The notes beneath the pieces are model-generated. The model did no database searches, was not told the DNA's origin, and worked only from the letters and a program-made list of their open reading frames with translations. A program made the position numbers and the translations under genes. A DNA stretch of 64,000 bases from Dryocola clanedunensis subsp. sulfonylureivorans (GTDB taxonomy: Bacteria; Pseudomonadota; Gammaproteobacteria; Enterobacterales; Enterobacteriaceae), in NCBI RefSeq assembly GCF_016756775.1, contig NZ_JAERMU010000001.1, forward strand, positions 1 through 64,000. The letters run 5' to 3'. This document shows, piece after piece, positions 55,836-64,000 of this stretch. The stretch's first letter is position 1, and each line of letters opens with the position of its first letter.

Positions 55836-56552
55836 ATGAGCAACAATTTGCAGTCGGCCGCCCTGGTGCTATCGGTACTTAATTACTTCACCCTGCAGAA
55901 AACACGCTGGGGCGTAAGGGAGCTGGCGCGTGAGATAGGCCGCAGCCCTTCGGTCGTGCAGCGGGCGTTGACCCTGCTCGAGGCAGAAGGCTATCTCCAC
56001 CAGGAGGAGGCAGGCCGAACTTACCAGCTTGGCTTTCGCTGTATCGAACTGGGGCATCTGGCCAATGAGACGCGGCAGTTTTCACAAATTGCTGCGCAGT
56101 GTCTTAAACCACTGGTTGAACAGAGTGGTGAAACGGTTTTTATCTACCGTCGCCGGGAGGATATATCCGTCTGTAGCTATATCCAGGAAAGCAGCCAGCA
56201 TATTCGCTTTACGACTACCGTCGGCGAGTCCTTATTTTTACATCAGGCTCCGTTCACCCAGGTCACGCTGGCGTTTATGAAACCGGAAGAGCGGCTTGAC
56301 TATTTATCCCGCCACCAGCTGCAGGCGGACGCTGCGCTACTTGAAACGCTGGAGCTCTTTGCGCAGCAGGGCTACGCCAGCTCCCATGAGGCCTGGCAGC
56401 CGCACACCCAGGGGCTGTCAGTACCGTTATTCAACGTGCAAAAAGAGGTCGCCGGTTCGCTGTGTATCGCGGCCTCTACCCTGCGTGACGATCTCATTGT
56501 TTATAAACCGTTGCTTATTCAGGCGGCAGTGAAGCTCAGCCCGGTACTTTAA
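55836..56552 (+). CDS. IclR-family transcriptional regulator
   Basis: This is a 238-residue regulator with a winged helix-turn-helix (about 5-65, VRELAREIGRSPSVVQRALTLLEAEGYL) and a C-terminal IclR effector domain (GETVFIYRRREDISVCSYIQES...GLSVPLFNVQKEVAGSLCIAA). The ATG at 55836 follows GGAG by eight bases. A start 17 codons earlier is open but has no ribosome site. It lies 49 bases before, and parallel to, the OPT-type transporter operon, which it probably controls. The effector is likely the transported compound or a breakdown product, by inference. Confidence 0.87.
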   Translation: MSNNLQSAALVLSVLNYFTLQKTRWGVRELAREIGRSPSVVQRALTLLEAEGYLHQEEAGRTYQLGFRCIELGHLANETRQFSQIAAQCLKPLVEQSGETVFIYRRREDISVCSYIQESSQHIRFTTTVGESLFLHQAPFTQVTLAFMKPEERLDYLSRHQLQADAALLETLELFAQQGYASSHEAWQPHTQGLSVPLFNVQKEVAGSLCIAASTLRDDLIVYKPLLIQAAVKLSPVL

Positions 56553-56601
56553 AAAACATAATAAAGACAACACAACATCCCTAAACAGACAGGTAAATTC
56601 T

Positions 56602-58239
56602 ATGCATCCACATGTCTCTCTGGAGTCGGCGGGCAACTCCCCTGCTATTTCTGTTTTCCGGCCAGCAATATTTCTGGTGATTGTCGCCCTGTCGTTTTTG
56701 GGGGCGATTATCGGTATCCAGATTATTGTCACCCTGGGTATCTCGGCTAACACCTCAATTATCGGCGCCGTACTGGCTATATTGCTCTCCCGTATCCCCG
56801 GTGAGATCTTTGCCAGCTTCCGCTTTATTGATGCCCAGAACCTGGCGCAAACGGCTATCTCTTCCGCCACCTTCGCCGCCGCTAACGGCCTGCTCATCTC
56901 AATTGGCGTGCCGTGGGTGCTGGGGATGCATGAACTTATCTGGCCGATGCTCGCGGGTGCGTCGCTGGCGTTGGTTATCGATGGCACCATCCTGTATGGC
57001 GTATTTAACACCCGTGCTTTCCCGGCCAATGCACCCTGGCCTGCGGGAGTTGCCACAGCGGAAACATTGTGGGCAGGTAATAAAGGCGGCAAGCGGCTGG
57101 GCCTGCTGCTGGTCGGCTTCGCCCTTGGCATTGGGGGAGCCGCCTTTGGCATTCCCATGGCGTCGGCCGGCATTGCTTTCATCGGCAGCATTTTTGCTCT
57201 GCTGATGTTCGCCGTCGGCCTGCTGGTCAGAGGGTTTTCCGAGTCCGGGCTGATTCCCTATAACCTCTATGAACACTATGTCCCACACGGCTTTATGATT
57301 GGTGCCGGGCTTGTTGCCCTGGTGCAGATTGCGCTGATCGTGATTCGCAAAAGACGCGACCTTAACGAAGAGAGCGGCCCCGAAAGCGAAGAGCTAAAGC
57401 AAAGCGCAAGCCGCCTGAAAAACACGTTGCTCAAGGGTGCCGTGTTCTATTTCATCACCGCCCTTCTGCTGACGCTTATCACGCAAATCTTCACCCAGAT
57501 GTCGCTGCCAATGCTGATTGGTTTTCTGCTCTTTGCTACTGCCGCCGCGCTAGTTCAGGAGATGGTCGTTGGCATGGCCGCCATGCACTCTGGCTGGTTC
57601 CCGGCTACTGCGGCGGCGCTGATTTCTCTGATGATCGGCCTGTTGCTCGGCTTCCCCGCACCGGCCCTTGCCGTGCTGGTTGGCTTTTGCACGGCCACTG
57701 GCCCGGCGTTTGCAGACATGGGCTTTGATTTAAAAACCGGGTTTATGGTTCGTGGCTACGGCAAAGATCCGCAGGCTGAAATTTACGGCCGCAAACAGCA
57801 GTATTTCGCCGCCATGACCGGATTTGCCTGCGCGATGATCGTCGTGGCGCTGGTTTATCCGTTCTATTTTTCGCAGGACAAAATCGTGCCCGCCTCCCGC
57901 CTCTACGCCGCCACCATCGAAGCTGGCCGCTCCACGGATATCGCCATGATGCTGATGCTCTGGGCTGTCCCCGGTGCGCTTTTGCAATGGATTGGCGGCG
58001 CACGTAACCAGATTGGCGTGCTCTTTTCCACCGGGCTGATGATCCACTATCCCATCGCTGGCTGGACGGTTCTTGCCGCCCTGGCCGTGCGCCTGGTGCT
58101 GGAGAAAATCTTCGCCGTCGGCAGCGACAGAATCTCCACGCTGGCCGGTGGCCTGATTGCAGGCGATGCGCTCAGCTCGGCGGCCACGGCACTGTTCCCG
58201 GCGGTAAAAGCGAAATTTCTGACACTCATTGGTCACTAA
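56602..58239 (+). CDS. OPT/YSL-type oligopeptide transporter family protein
   Basis: The inner-membrane carrier of 545 residues has about 14 hydrophobic segments and a charged loop near 255-275. The sequence GPAFADMGFDLKTGFMVRG (about 370-388) and the even spacing of Gly-rich helices fit bacterial members of the OPT (oligopeptide transporter) superfamily. A relative of the less-studied YhfT type is the alternative. OPT carriers take up peptides or metal-chelate complexes with protons. It is the first structural gene of a four-gene operon with a PLP enzyme, a dipeptidase and a DUF1177-like protein, which favours a peptide-like substrate. Confidence 0.7.
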   Translation: MHPHVSLESAGNSPAISVFRPAIFLVIVALSFLGAIIGIQIIVTLGISANTSIIGAVLAILLSRIPGEIFASFRFIDAQNLAQTAISSATFAAANGLLISIGVPWVLGMHELIWPMLAGASLALVIDGTILYGVFNTRAFPANAPWPAGVATAETLWAGNKGGKRLGLLLVGFALGIGGAAFGIPMASAGIAFIGSIFALLMFAVGLLVRGFSESGLIPYNLYEHYVPHGFMIGAGLVALVQIALIVIRKRRDLNEESGPESEELKQSASRLKNTLLKGAVFYFITALLLTLITQIFTQMSLPMLIGFLLFATAAALVQEMVVGMAAMHSGWFPATAAALISLMIGLLLGFPAPALAVLVGFCTATGPAFADMGFDLKTGFMVRGYGKDPQAEIYGRKQQYFAAMTGFACAMIVVALVYPFYFSQDKIVPASRLYAATIEAGRSTDIAMMLMLWAVPGALLQWIGGARNQIGVLFSTGLMIHYPIAGWTVLAALAVRLVLEKIFAVGSDRISTLAGGLIAGDALSSAATALFPAVKAKFLTLIGH

Positions 58240-58254
58240 CAGTAAGGACTGAAC

Positions 58255-59448
58255 ATGACAGACTGGGCAAAAATTTATCAGGACACCCGCGTATCGCAAA
58301 GCTACGCCTATTTTGATACCGGAGCCGCCGCTCCGCCTCCGGCACCGGTGATTGCGGCGGTTAACGACTATCTGAATAAAACGGCCGAGCTGGGGACCTA
58401 TCTCCCTGCCTTTCGCAAAGCGGTGTACCAGGGTATTGAGGTCACGCGTCAGAAGCTGGCCGCATTTATAAATGCCTCTCCCACGGAGATTGCCTTTACT
58501 CGTAACGGTACGGAAGCCATCTGCCTTGCGGCGCGCGGTATCGACTGGCAGGAAGGCGATGAAATCATCCTGCCCGACACCGAAATGCTCAGCAACGTCT
58601 CCATCTGGCACCTGTTAGCGAAAGAAAAAAAGATCCGTCTCGTTTCCCTGAAGGCAAGCGCGGAGGGGGTGATTGACCCCCAGCAGGTGCGCAATCTCAT
58701 CACGTCAAAAACGCGGATGATTAGCTTTGTTGCGCTTTCCAACGTCACGGGCGCGGTGCAATCCGTCGCGGAGATCTGCCAGATTGCCCGCCAGCAGGGT
58801 GTATTAAGCCACGTTAGCGCCTCACAGGCTCTGGGACTGCTGCGTGTCGACGTGCAGGCCTGGCAATGTGATTTTCTCTCTGCCTGCGGGCGTAAGGGGC
58901 TACGGGCTATTGAAGGCTCCGGCCTGCTTTACGTTCGCGAATCGCTGATTTCATCCCTCTCTCCTGCGCTGGTCGGGTGGTGGAACTCCAGTATGGATGA
59001 AGCGGGAAACGTGGTGCTCCCTGAAACCGCAAAGCGTTTTGAAGCCGGCTGCCCGAATGTGCCCGCCATTATCAGCATGGACAGCGCGCTTGATTACGCT
59101 AACGCTATCGGCATCAACGTCGTTGAGCAGCGCTGCCGCGAACTGACCCACTACGCGCTGGAAAAACTGGCGCAGATCCCCGGATTTGAAGCCTATGGCC
59201 CGGCAGACGCCTCCGGCAGGCTGGGAATCATTCCGTTCAATATCAGTGGTGTTAAACCCGACAAACTGACCGAATGGCTGGAAGCTCAGCACATCATTAT
59301 TGAATCAGGTCACTTTATGGCGAGCGCCATTCTGAAAAACTATCAGATAGAAAAAATGGGCCGTATTTCCCTGCACTACTTTAATCAGTTCTCTGAAATC
59401 GACCGTCTTGCCCTTTGCATTACGCAATTTATCAAGGAGTCAGTATGA
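58255..59448 (+). CDS. Class V aminotransferase-fold PLP enzyme with altered active site
   Basis: This 397-residue cytoplasmic protein is of the NifS/SufS/isopenicillin-epimerase fold. The PLP Lys should be Lys214 (SACGRKGLRAIEGSGLLYV). The segment usually reading VDGAQ reads VSASQ (187-191). The Asp that contacts the PLP ring nitrogen is therefore replaced by Ser188, while the Gln is kept. The His normally before the Lys is Arg. The N-terminal YFDTGAAAPPP and NGTEAICLAARG fit the fold. No cysteine-desulfurase Cys loop is evident. It may be a lyase, epimerase or other PLP enzyme acting on an amino-acid product of the imported compound. It overlaps pepE by four bases. Confidence 0.72.
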   Translation: MTDWAKIYQDTRVSQSYAYFDTGAAAPPPAPVIAAVNDYLNKTAELGTYLPAFRKAVYQGIEVTRQKLAAFINASPTEIAFTRNGTEAICLAARGIDWQEGDEIILPDTEMLSNVSIWHLLAKEKKIRLVSLKASAEGVIDPQQVRNLITSKTRMISFVALSNVTGAVQSVAEICQIARQQGVLSHVSASQALGLLRVDVQAWQCDFLSACGRKGLRAIEGSGLLYVRESLISSLSPALVGWWNSSMDEAGNVVLPETAKRFEAGCPNVPAIISMDSALDYANAIGINVVEQRCRELTHYALEKLAQIPGFEAYGPADASGRLGIIPFNISGVKPDKLTEWLEAQHIIIESGHFMASAILKNYQIEKMGRISLHYFNQFSEIDRLALCITQFIKESV

Positions 59449-60170
59449 AAAAAGCATTGTTAATGAGCAGCTCCCGCATGGGAAACCGTGGCTATCTCGA
59501 ACATGCAGATGAGCAGCTGCATACCCTGTTCCAGCAGCAGCCGCTGGAGGTGCTCTTCATCCCGTACGCCGCCGTGACCAACAGCTTTGATAAGTTTGAA
59601 GAGATTGTAAAACCGGCGTTCCAGCGTCTGGGTTACGGCCTGAAATCTATCCACCATTTCAGCGACCCGGTTGCCGCCGTTAAAAACGCGAAAGCAATTG
59701 CCGTGGGCGGGGGAAACACCTTTGCCCTGCTCAGCCGCCTGTATGACAGCAAAATTGTTGAGCTGATTTCACAGCGTGTGAACGGCGGTGAGCTGCCGTA
59801 CGTAGGCTGGAGCGCGGGCAGCAACGTCGCCACGCCGACCATCCGTACCACTAACGACATGCCTATAGTACAGCCGCCAAGCTTTAACGCGCTGCGCCTC
59901 GTCCCCTTCCAGATGAACCCTCATTTTATCTCCGGCAAGCCAGCAGGCCATAACGGTGAAAGTCGCGAAGAGCGTCTGAACGAATTTTTAACGTTCAATA
60001 AAGGAGAAGAGCTGCTGGCGCTGTATGAAGGCTCCGCCCTCTATGTAGAAGGTGATAAGGGGACAATCCTCGGTGAGAAAGAGGGTCTGTGGTTCCACGC
60101 GCCCGACCAGATTGAAACCATCGCCCCAAACCAAAGCTTCGCCTTAGAGACGATCAAAGGAGTGAAATAA
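59445..60170 (+). CDS. pepE: Dipeptidase E (alpha-aspartyl dipeptidase, peptidase S51)
   Basis: PepE splits dipeptides with N-terminal aspartate using a Ser nucleophile in an unusual glutamine-amidotransferase-like fold. From the ATG at 59445 the protein has 241 residues, slightly longer than enterobacterial PepE (229). The catalytic triad of the family is visible: Ser123 in GWSAGSN, Asp138 in TTNDMPI and His160 in MNPHF. E. coli pepE stands alone, whereas here it is inside an operon with an OPT-type transporter. This may be a second, specialised copy. It ends one base before the DUF1177-like gene. Confidence 0.88.
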   Translation: MKKALLMSSSRMGNRGYLEHADEQLHTLFQQQPLEVLFIPYAAVTNSFDKFEEIVKPAFQRLGYGLKSIHHFSDPVAAVKNAKAIAVGGGNTFALLSRLYDSKIVELISQRVNGGELPYVGWSAGSNVATPTIRTTNDMPIVQPPSFNALRLVPFQMNPHFISGKPAGHNGESREERLNEFLTFNKGEELLALYEGSALYVEGDKGTILGEKEGLWFHAPDQIETIAPNQSFALETIKGVK

Positions 60171-60171
60171 T

Positions 60172-61140
60172 ATGTCATCCAAATTTGTCAGCATGGTATA
60201 CGAGGCGCTGGATAATCCGGCGGTCAATGGGGCAACCGTCGTTGCGCTGCTGGAGAGCCTGGGCGCTGCGGAAGAATATGCCAGTATTACCTCCACAGCG
60301 GTAAACTACGAACCGCCGGAAGATACCACGCAGATCTGCGACTTCATTAAAGTCGTGATCAAAGGGAAAACGGGCAAGAAGTCAGGCGGCAGCTCGCCGA
60401 CCATGGGCATCATTGGCCGCCTGGGTGCGCAGCAGGCGCAGCCCGATCGTATGGGGATTGTTTCCGACGCGGACGGCTCCATCGTTGCGCTGGCCAGCGC
60501 GATGAAACTGCTGGATATGTCTGCCAAAGGCGCGCGTCTGGAAGGGGATGTGATTATTACGACCCATATCGCCACGCACGTTTCCATCACGCCGCACGAT
60601 CCGGTGGACTTTATGGGCATGCCGGTGTCATCCACCACGATGAACAAATACGAGGTGGATGACGACATGGATGCCATTCTTTCCGTGGATACCTCTAAAG
60701 GCAACAGCATCATCAAGAAGCGCGGCATAGCGCTCTCCGCGACGGCGAAAGAAGGTTACATTCTGCGCGTCGCGCCGGACCTGGTGAGCCTGATGGAGCT
60801 GGCAACCGGTAATCCGGCGGTCACCTTTCCTGTCACCACCCAGGACATCACGCCTTACGACAACGGCATTTACCACTTCAACTCCATTATGCAGCCGCAC
60901 GTTGCCACCACCGCCCCGGTTGTCGGCCTGGCGATTACGGCAAAATCCGTTGTTCCGGGATGCGATACAGGCGCGAGCTACGAAAGCGAACTGGTTGATG
61001 CCACGGTATTCAGCGTTGAGGTCGCTAAGCAGTTCACGTGGGGCAAAATTGCTTTCTACGATGAAACGGAGTACCAGAAGCTGCTCGATCTGTACGGCAG
61101 CATGGCGGTGCTACAGGGGGATGGCGCTGCGAATAAATAA
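60172..61140 (+). CDS. DUF1177-like protein
   Basis: The 322-residue soluble protein has no signal or membrane segment. Its composition and segments (SGGSSPTMGIIGRLGAQQAQPDRMG, DVIITTHIATHVSITPHDPVDFMGMPVSS, NGIYHFNSIMQPH, ISTAKSV-type VVPGCDTGASYE) fit my recollection of the uncharacterised DUF1177 family, which is often next to OPT transporters and AroM-like proteins. Conserved His and Asp residues in TTHIATHVSITPHDPVDF suggest a metal-dependent hydrolase, which is an inference. It is the last gene of the OPT operon, one base after pepE, followed by an inverted repeat. Confidence 0.65.
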   Translation: MSSKFVSMVYEALDNPAVNGATVVALLESLGAAEEYASITSTAVNYEPPEDTTQICDFIKVVIKGKTGKKSGGSSPTMGIIGRLGAQQAQPDRMGIVSDADGSIVALASAMKLLDMSAKGARLEGDVIITTHIATHVSITPHDPVDFMGMPVSSTTMNKYEVDDDMDAILSVDTSKGNSIIKKRGIALSATAKEGYILRVAPDLVSLMELATGNPAVTFPVTTQDITPYDNGIYHFNSIMQPHVATTAPVVGLAITAKSVVPGCDTGASYESELVDATVFSVEVAKQFTWGKIAFYDETEYQKLLDLYGSMAVLQGDGAANK

Positions 61141-61142
61141 TG

Positions 61143-61218
61143 GCGGATGACGCTACGCCTGTCTGCCCTACGTAAAAGGGTTCTCGTAGGGCAGATAAGC
61201 GACTGCGCTATCCACCTT
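61143..61218. repeat. REP/BIME-type inverted repeat
   Basis: Perfect 11-base arms TCTGCCCTACG and CGTAGGGCAGA (61162-61172, 61185-61195) are nested within outer REP-like sequence (GCGGATGACGCTACGC and GCGACTGCGCTATCC). It separates the convergent DUF1177-like and ddc genes and may work as a transcript end. Confidence 0.65.
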
Positions 61219-61226
61219 AATAAACG

Positions 61227-62699
61227 CTATGCCACCCTTACCTGCTGCGCTGTTTTCTCTACCAGCGCCAGCAGGGTTTTAATATCCCCCAACGTGACGG
61301 TTGGATTAAGCAGCGTCAGTTTCAGGCAGGTCACTCCGCCGTGCTCGGTAACCCCAACGTTGGCGCGGCCTGACTCCAGCAGCGCATCGCCAATTTTCTG
61401 ATTGAGCAATCCCACCTCTGCATCCTTCTGTGCTCCGCGGTCAAGCGGGCGATAGCGGAACAGCACGCTTGCCAGCTGCGGCTGCATCACCAGTTCAAGG
61501 GCGGCCTGCTCATGGACATAGTGCGCTACGTCCTGCGCAAGGCTTACCCCGTGGTCGATGATAGCCGCATACTGTTTCTGGCCTAATGCTTCCAGGCCCA
61601 TCCACAGCTTTAGCGCATCGAAGCGACGCGTGGTTTGTAACGACTTCGACACCAGGTTCGGCACGCCCTGCTCCTCATCAAATTCGGAGTTGAGGTACGC
61701 CGCCTGATAACGCATCAGCTCATAGTGGCGGGCTTCTTTTAACAGGAAGGCACCGCAGCTGATGGTCTGGAAGAACTGCTTGTGGAAGTCGAGCGTGATG
61801 GAGTCCACCAGCTCGATGCCGTCCAGATAGTCGCGATACTGCTCAGAAAGCAGCAGCGCACCGCCCCATGCCGCATCCACATGCACCCAGATATTGTTTT
61901 CGGCGGCCAGGCACGCGATATCGCGCAGGGGATCGATAGCGCCGGCATCCGTGGTGCCCGCCGTCGCCACAATGGCCATGACCTGCTCGCCGTTGGCCTT
62001 CGCCTGCTCCAGCTTCTGGGCAAGGTCGCTTACGTCCATGCGCGCGAAGCGGTCAGTTTTGACCAGCGTGACGGACTGGTAGCCCAGCCCCAGCAGCGCC
62101 ATATTCTTCTGCACGGAGAAGTGGGCGTGCTCAGAACAGAACACTTTTATCTTTTTCAGGTTGCCGGTCAGTCCGTCCTGCTGGACGGAGTGCCCCTGGC
62201 GCGCAAAGAAAGCGTCGCGCGCCAGCATCAGCCCCATCAGATTACTTTGGGTACCGCCGCTGGTGAAAACGCCGGCATCGCCCGGCTGATAGCCAACCAG
62301 GGTGCGCAACCACTCCACCAGCTTCATCTCAATAATGGTGGCCGACGGGCTTTGATCCCAGGAGTCCATGCTCTGGTTGGTGGCGTTAATCAGCACTTCT
62401 GCGGCCTGGCCAATCACCAGGCTCGGGCAATGCAAATGCGCCACGCACTGCGGGTGGTGCACCGACAGGCTGTCTTTTAAAAAGTATTCAACGGCGCGTT
62501 CGATGGCGGCCTGGTTGCCCAGGCCCTGCGGGTTAAAGTCCAGCCGGATACGTTCGCGCAGTTCGGCAACGCTCTTGCCCTGATACATTTCAGGCTGCTT
62601 AAGCCACTGCACAACGGCTTCGCTGCTTTGTGCGATAGCCCGCTGATAGGCCTCAATGCTCTGCAGCGAGGAGGACAGAATTGGGTTTCCCTCAGACAT
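61227..62699 (-). CDS. ddc: L-2,4-diaminobutyrate decarboxylase
   Basis: Ddc is a PLP enzyme of the group II decarboxylases that converts L-2,4-diaminobutyrate to 1,3-diaminopropane and CO2. The 490-residue protein shows FTSGGTQSNLMGLMLARD, the PLP-contacting VHVDAAWGGALLLS and the PLP Lys in SITLDFHKQFFQ. It closely follows the Acinetobacter/Enterobacter Ddc type. The start overlaps the stop of dat by one base (TAATG), so the two steps of diaminopropane synthesis are coupled. It is convergent with the peptide-type operon. Confidence 0.93.
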   Translation of the reverse strand: MSEGNPILSSSLQSIEAYQRAIAQSSEAVVQWLKQPEMYQGKSVAELRERIRLDFNPQGLGNQAAIERAVEYFLKDSLSVHHPQCVAHLHCPSLVIGQAAEVLINATNQSMDSWDQSPSATIIEMKLVEWLRTLVGYQPGDAGVFTSGGTQSNLMGLMLARDAFFARQGHSVQQDGLTGNLKKIKVFCSEHAHFSVQKNMALLGLGYQSVTLVKTDRFARMDVSDLAQKLEQAKANGEQVMAIVATAGTTDAGAIDPLRDIACLAAENNIWVHVDAAWGGALLLSEQYRDYLDGIELVDSITLDFHKQFFQTISCGAFLLKEARHYELMRYQAAYLNSEFDEEQGVPNLVSKSLQTTRRFDALKLWMGLEALGQKQYAAIIDHGVSLAQDVAHYVHEQAALELVMQPQLASVLFRYRPLDRGAQKDAEVGLLNQKIGDALLESGRANVGVTEHGGVTCLKLTLLNPTVTLGDIKTLLALVEKTAQQVRVA

Positions 62700-64000
62700 T
62701 ACGCGTACTCCATGCTTACAGACTTCACGCCCGCGCCGACCAGCGCCTGCTCAAATTTGCTGAGGAAAATTCCCAGCTCTTCATGGGTAATGAGCAAGGA
62801 CGGCAGCAGACGCAGCACGCTACCGTGACGGCCGCCGCGCTCCAGAATCAGCCCGGCTTCAAAGCATTTTTTCTGCAACAGCGCTGAAAGCTCACCATCT
62901 GCCGGATAACAGCCCATATGATCCTGCGGCTCATTCGGCTTAACGATTTCAATACCAATCATTAAGCCCAGGCCACGTACCTGCCCGATAACCGGATAGC
63001 GCAGCTGGAGTTCACCAAGTTTCCCCTTCAGCCATTCGCCCTGCGCCGCGACCTTGCTGGCAACGTCGTTATCTTTCAGCAGCTGGAGCGTTTTAAGCCC
63101 GGTCGCCATTGCCAGCTGGTTGCCGCGGAATGTCCCGGTGTGGTGGCCCGGCTCCCAGGCGTCGAACGTCTTCTTGATGCCCAGTACCGCCAGCGGCAAA
63201 CCTCCCCCCACGGCCTTGGACATCACGATAATATCTGGCTCAATGCCCGCGTGTTCGAAGGCAAAGAATTTGCCCGTACGCGCGAAGCCAGCCTGCACCT
63301 CATCCAGAATCAACAGGATGCCGTGCTCCTGAGTCACCTTGCGGATGCGTTGTAACCATTCGACCGGTGCCGGGTTGACGCCCCCCTCTCCCTGCACCGC
63401 TTCCAGGATCACCGCCGCAGGTTTGCGCACGCCGCTTTCAACGTCGTTTATCAGGTTTTCGAAATAGTAAGTCAGCGCTTTCACGCCAGCCTCACCGCCA
63501 ATGCCCAGCGGACAACGGTACTGGTGCGGATAGGGCATGAACTGTACTTCCGGCATCATGCCGTTGATAGCTTCTTTTGGTGACAGGTTGCCGGTGACGG
63601 ACAGCGCGCCGTGCGTCATGCCGTGGTAAGCGCCAGAGAAGCTAATAATCCCGCTTCTGCCGGTGACTTTTTTCGCGAGTTTTAAAGCCGCTTCTACCGC
63701 ATCCGCGCCGCTTGGGCCGGTGAACTGCAGGCAGTACTCTTTCCCCTGGCCGGGTAATAAAGAGAGTAAGTAGGCGGAAAACTGGTCTTTCAGGGGGGTA
63801 GTCAGGTCCAGTGTATGTAACGGCAAGCCGCTGGTAAGGACATTTTGGATGCTTTGCAGTACGTCAGGGTGATTGTGGCCCAGCGCCAGCGTTCCCGCGC
63901 CGGCCAGACAGTCAAGATAGTGATTGTTCTCAACGTCGGTTATCCACACGCCTTCGGCTTTTGCTATAGCCAGCGGCAGCTTACGCGGATAACTCCTGAC
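62699..64000 (-). CDS. dat: L-2,4-diaminobutyrate:2-oxoglutarate aminotransferase (5' end outside window)
   Basis: Dat makes L-2,4-diaminobutyrate from aspartate semialdehyde and glutamate. The gene runs off the right edge. The frame is open without a stop to base 64000, reading [22 protein letters not shown] before the segment [19 protein letters not shown], so the GTG at 63949 is not the true start. It is a class III aminotransferase with [23 protein letters not shown] and the PLP Lys in [16 protein letters not shown]. About 433 codons are inside the window; roughly 25-30 N-terminal residues are missing. It is coupled to ddc. Confidence 0.92.
   Translation of the reverse strand, partial: VRSYPRKLPLAIAKAEGVWITDVENNHYLDCLAGAGTLALGHNHPDVLQSIQNVLTSGLPLHTLDLTTPLKDQFSAYLLSLLPGQGKEYCLQFTGPSGADAVEAALKLAKKVTGRSGIISFSGAYHGMTHGALSVTGNLSPKEAINGMMPEVQFMPYPHQYRCPLGIGGEAGVKALTYYFENLINDVESGVRKPAAVILEAVQGEGGVNPAPVEWLQRIRKVTQEHGILLILDEVQAGFARTGKFFAFEHAGIEPDIIVMSKAVGGGLPLAVLGIKKTFDAWEPGHHTGTFRGNQLAMATGLKTLQLLKDNDVASKVAAQGEWLKGKLGELQLRYPVIGQVRGLGLMIGIEIVKPNEPQDHMGCYPADGELSALLQKKCFEAGLILERGGRHGSVLRLLPSLLITHEELGIFLSKFEQALVGAGVKSVSMEYA

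Noticed and set aside
55643-55882. 79-codon frame ahead of the IclR gene
   Set aside because: It runs into the IclR coding region in another frame and has no ribosome site.

Overview
The window is chromosomal DNA from a member of the Enterobacteriaceae. The run narIJHGK-narXL-ychO, then ychN-chaC-chaB-chaA, kdsA-sirB1-sirB2-prmC-prfA-hemA, lolB-ispE-prs, dauA, ychH, pth and ychF follows the Escherichia coli gene order. A complete Klebsiella-type nas (nitrate assimilation) operon with nasR sits between the nar and cha genes, and a dat-ddc pair lies at the right edge. This points to the Klebsiella/Enterobacter/Kosakonia/Cedecea side of the family rather than Escherichia; the species cannot be fixed from sequence reading alone.

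Layout. 1-11.4 kb: respiratory nitrate reduction. narGHJI and the transporter narK are on the minus strand, and the sensor/regulator pair narXL is on the plus strand. Perfect FNR boxes and NarL heptamers lie upstream of narG and narK. 11.4-13.5 kb: ychO (inverse autotransporter) and an exported PEBP-family protein. 13.4-24.5 kb: assimilatory nitrate/nitrite uptake and reduction (nasFED transporter, a fused NasC-NasB protein, nasA) plus the antiterminator nasR. The nasF promoter region shows a sigma-54 promoter, two tandem NtrC-like sites and a leader hairpin/terminator pair. 24.5-39.9 kb: core genes for calcium/proton exchange, glutathione degradation, LPS (KDO), release factor and its methylase, haem, outer-membrane lipoprotein sorting, isoprenoids, PRPP, C4-dicarboxylate transport, peptidyl-tRNA hydrolase and the GTPase YchF.

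39.95-48.4 kb: an accessory, visibly more A+T-rich island between ychF and a yghU-like gene. It holds a LysR regulator with a Tat-exported hydrolase and an old-yellow-enzyme flavoprotein, an exported catalase paired with an exported ankyrin protein, and an orphan fimbrial-type adhesin. It also holds repeated copies of a terminator-like hairpin, a 15-bp-arm palindrome, a CRP-like box and a Fur-like palindrome. 48.4-51 kb: a YghU-like glutathione transferase and an MFS transporter. 51-55.5 kb: a four-gene minus-strand cluster of three outer-membrane barrels (two short Omp85-type barrels without POTRA domains) and a DUF4056-like exported protein; its function is unknown.

55.8-61.1 kb: an IclR regulator followed by a tight operon of an OPT-type transporter, a class V aminotransferase-fold enzyme lacking the usual PLP-contacting Asp, a PepE-type aspartyl dipeptidase and a DUF1177-like protein. 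This looks like a dedicated route for taking up and breaking down a peptide or peptide-like compound, and it is the best candidate here for an undescribed system. The window ends in dat (cut by the edge) and ddc for 1,3-diaminopropane synthesis. I saw no tRNA, rRNA, CRISPR array, insertion sequence or prophage gene.
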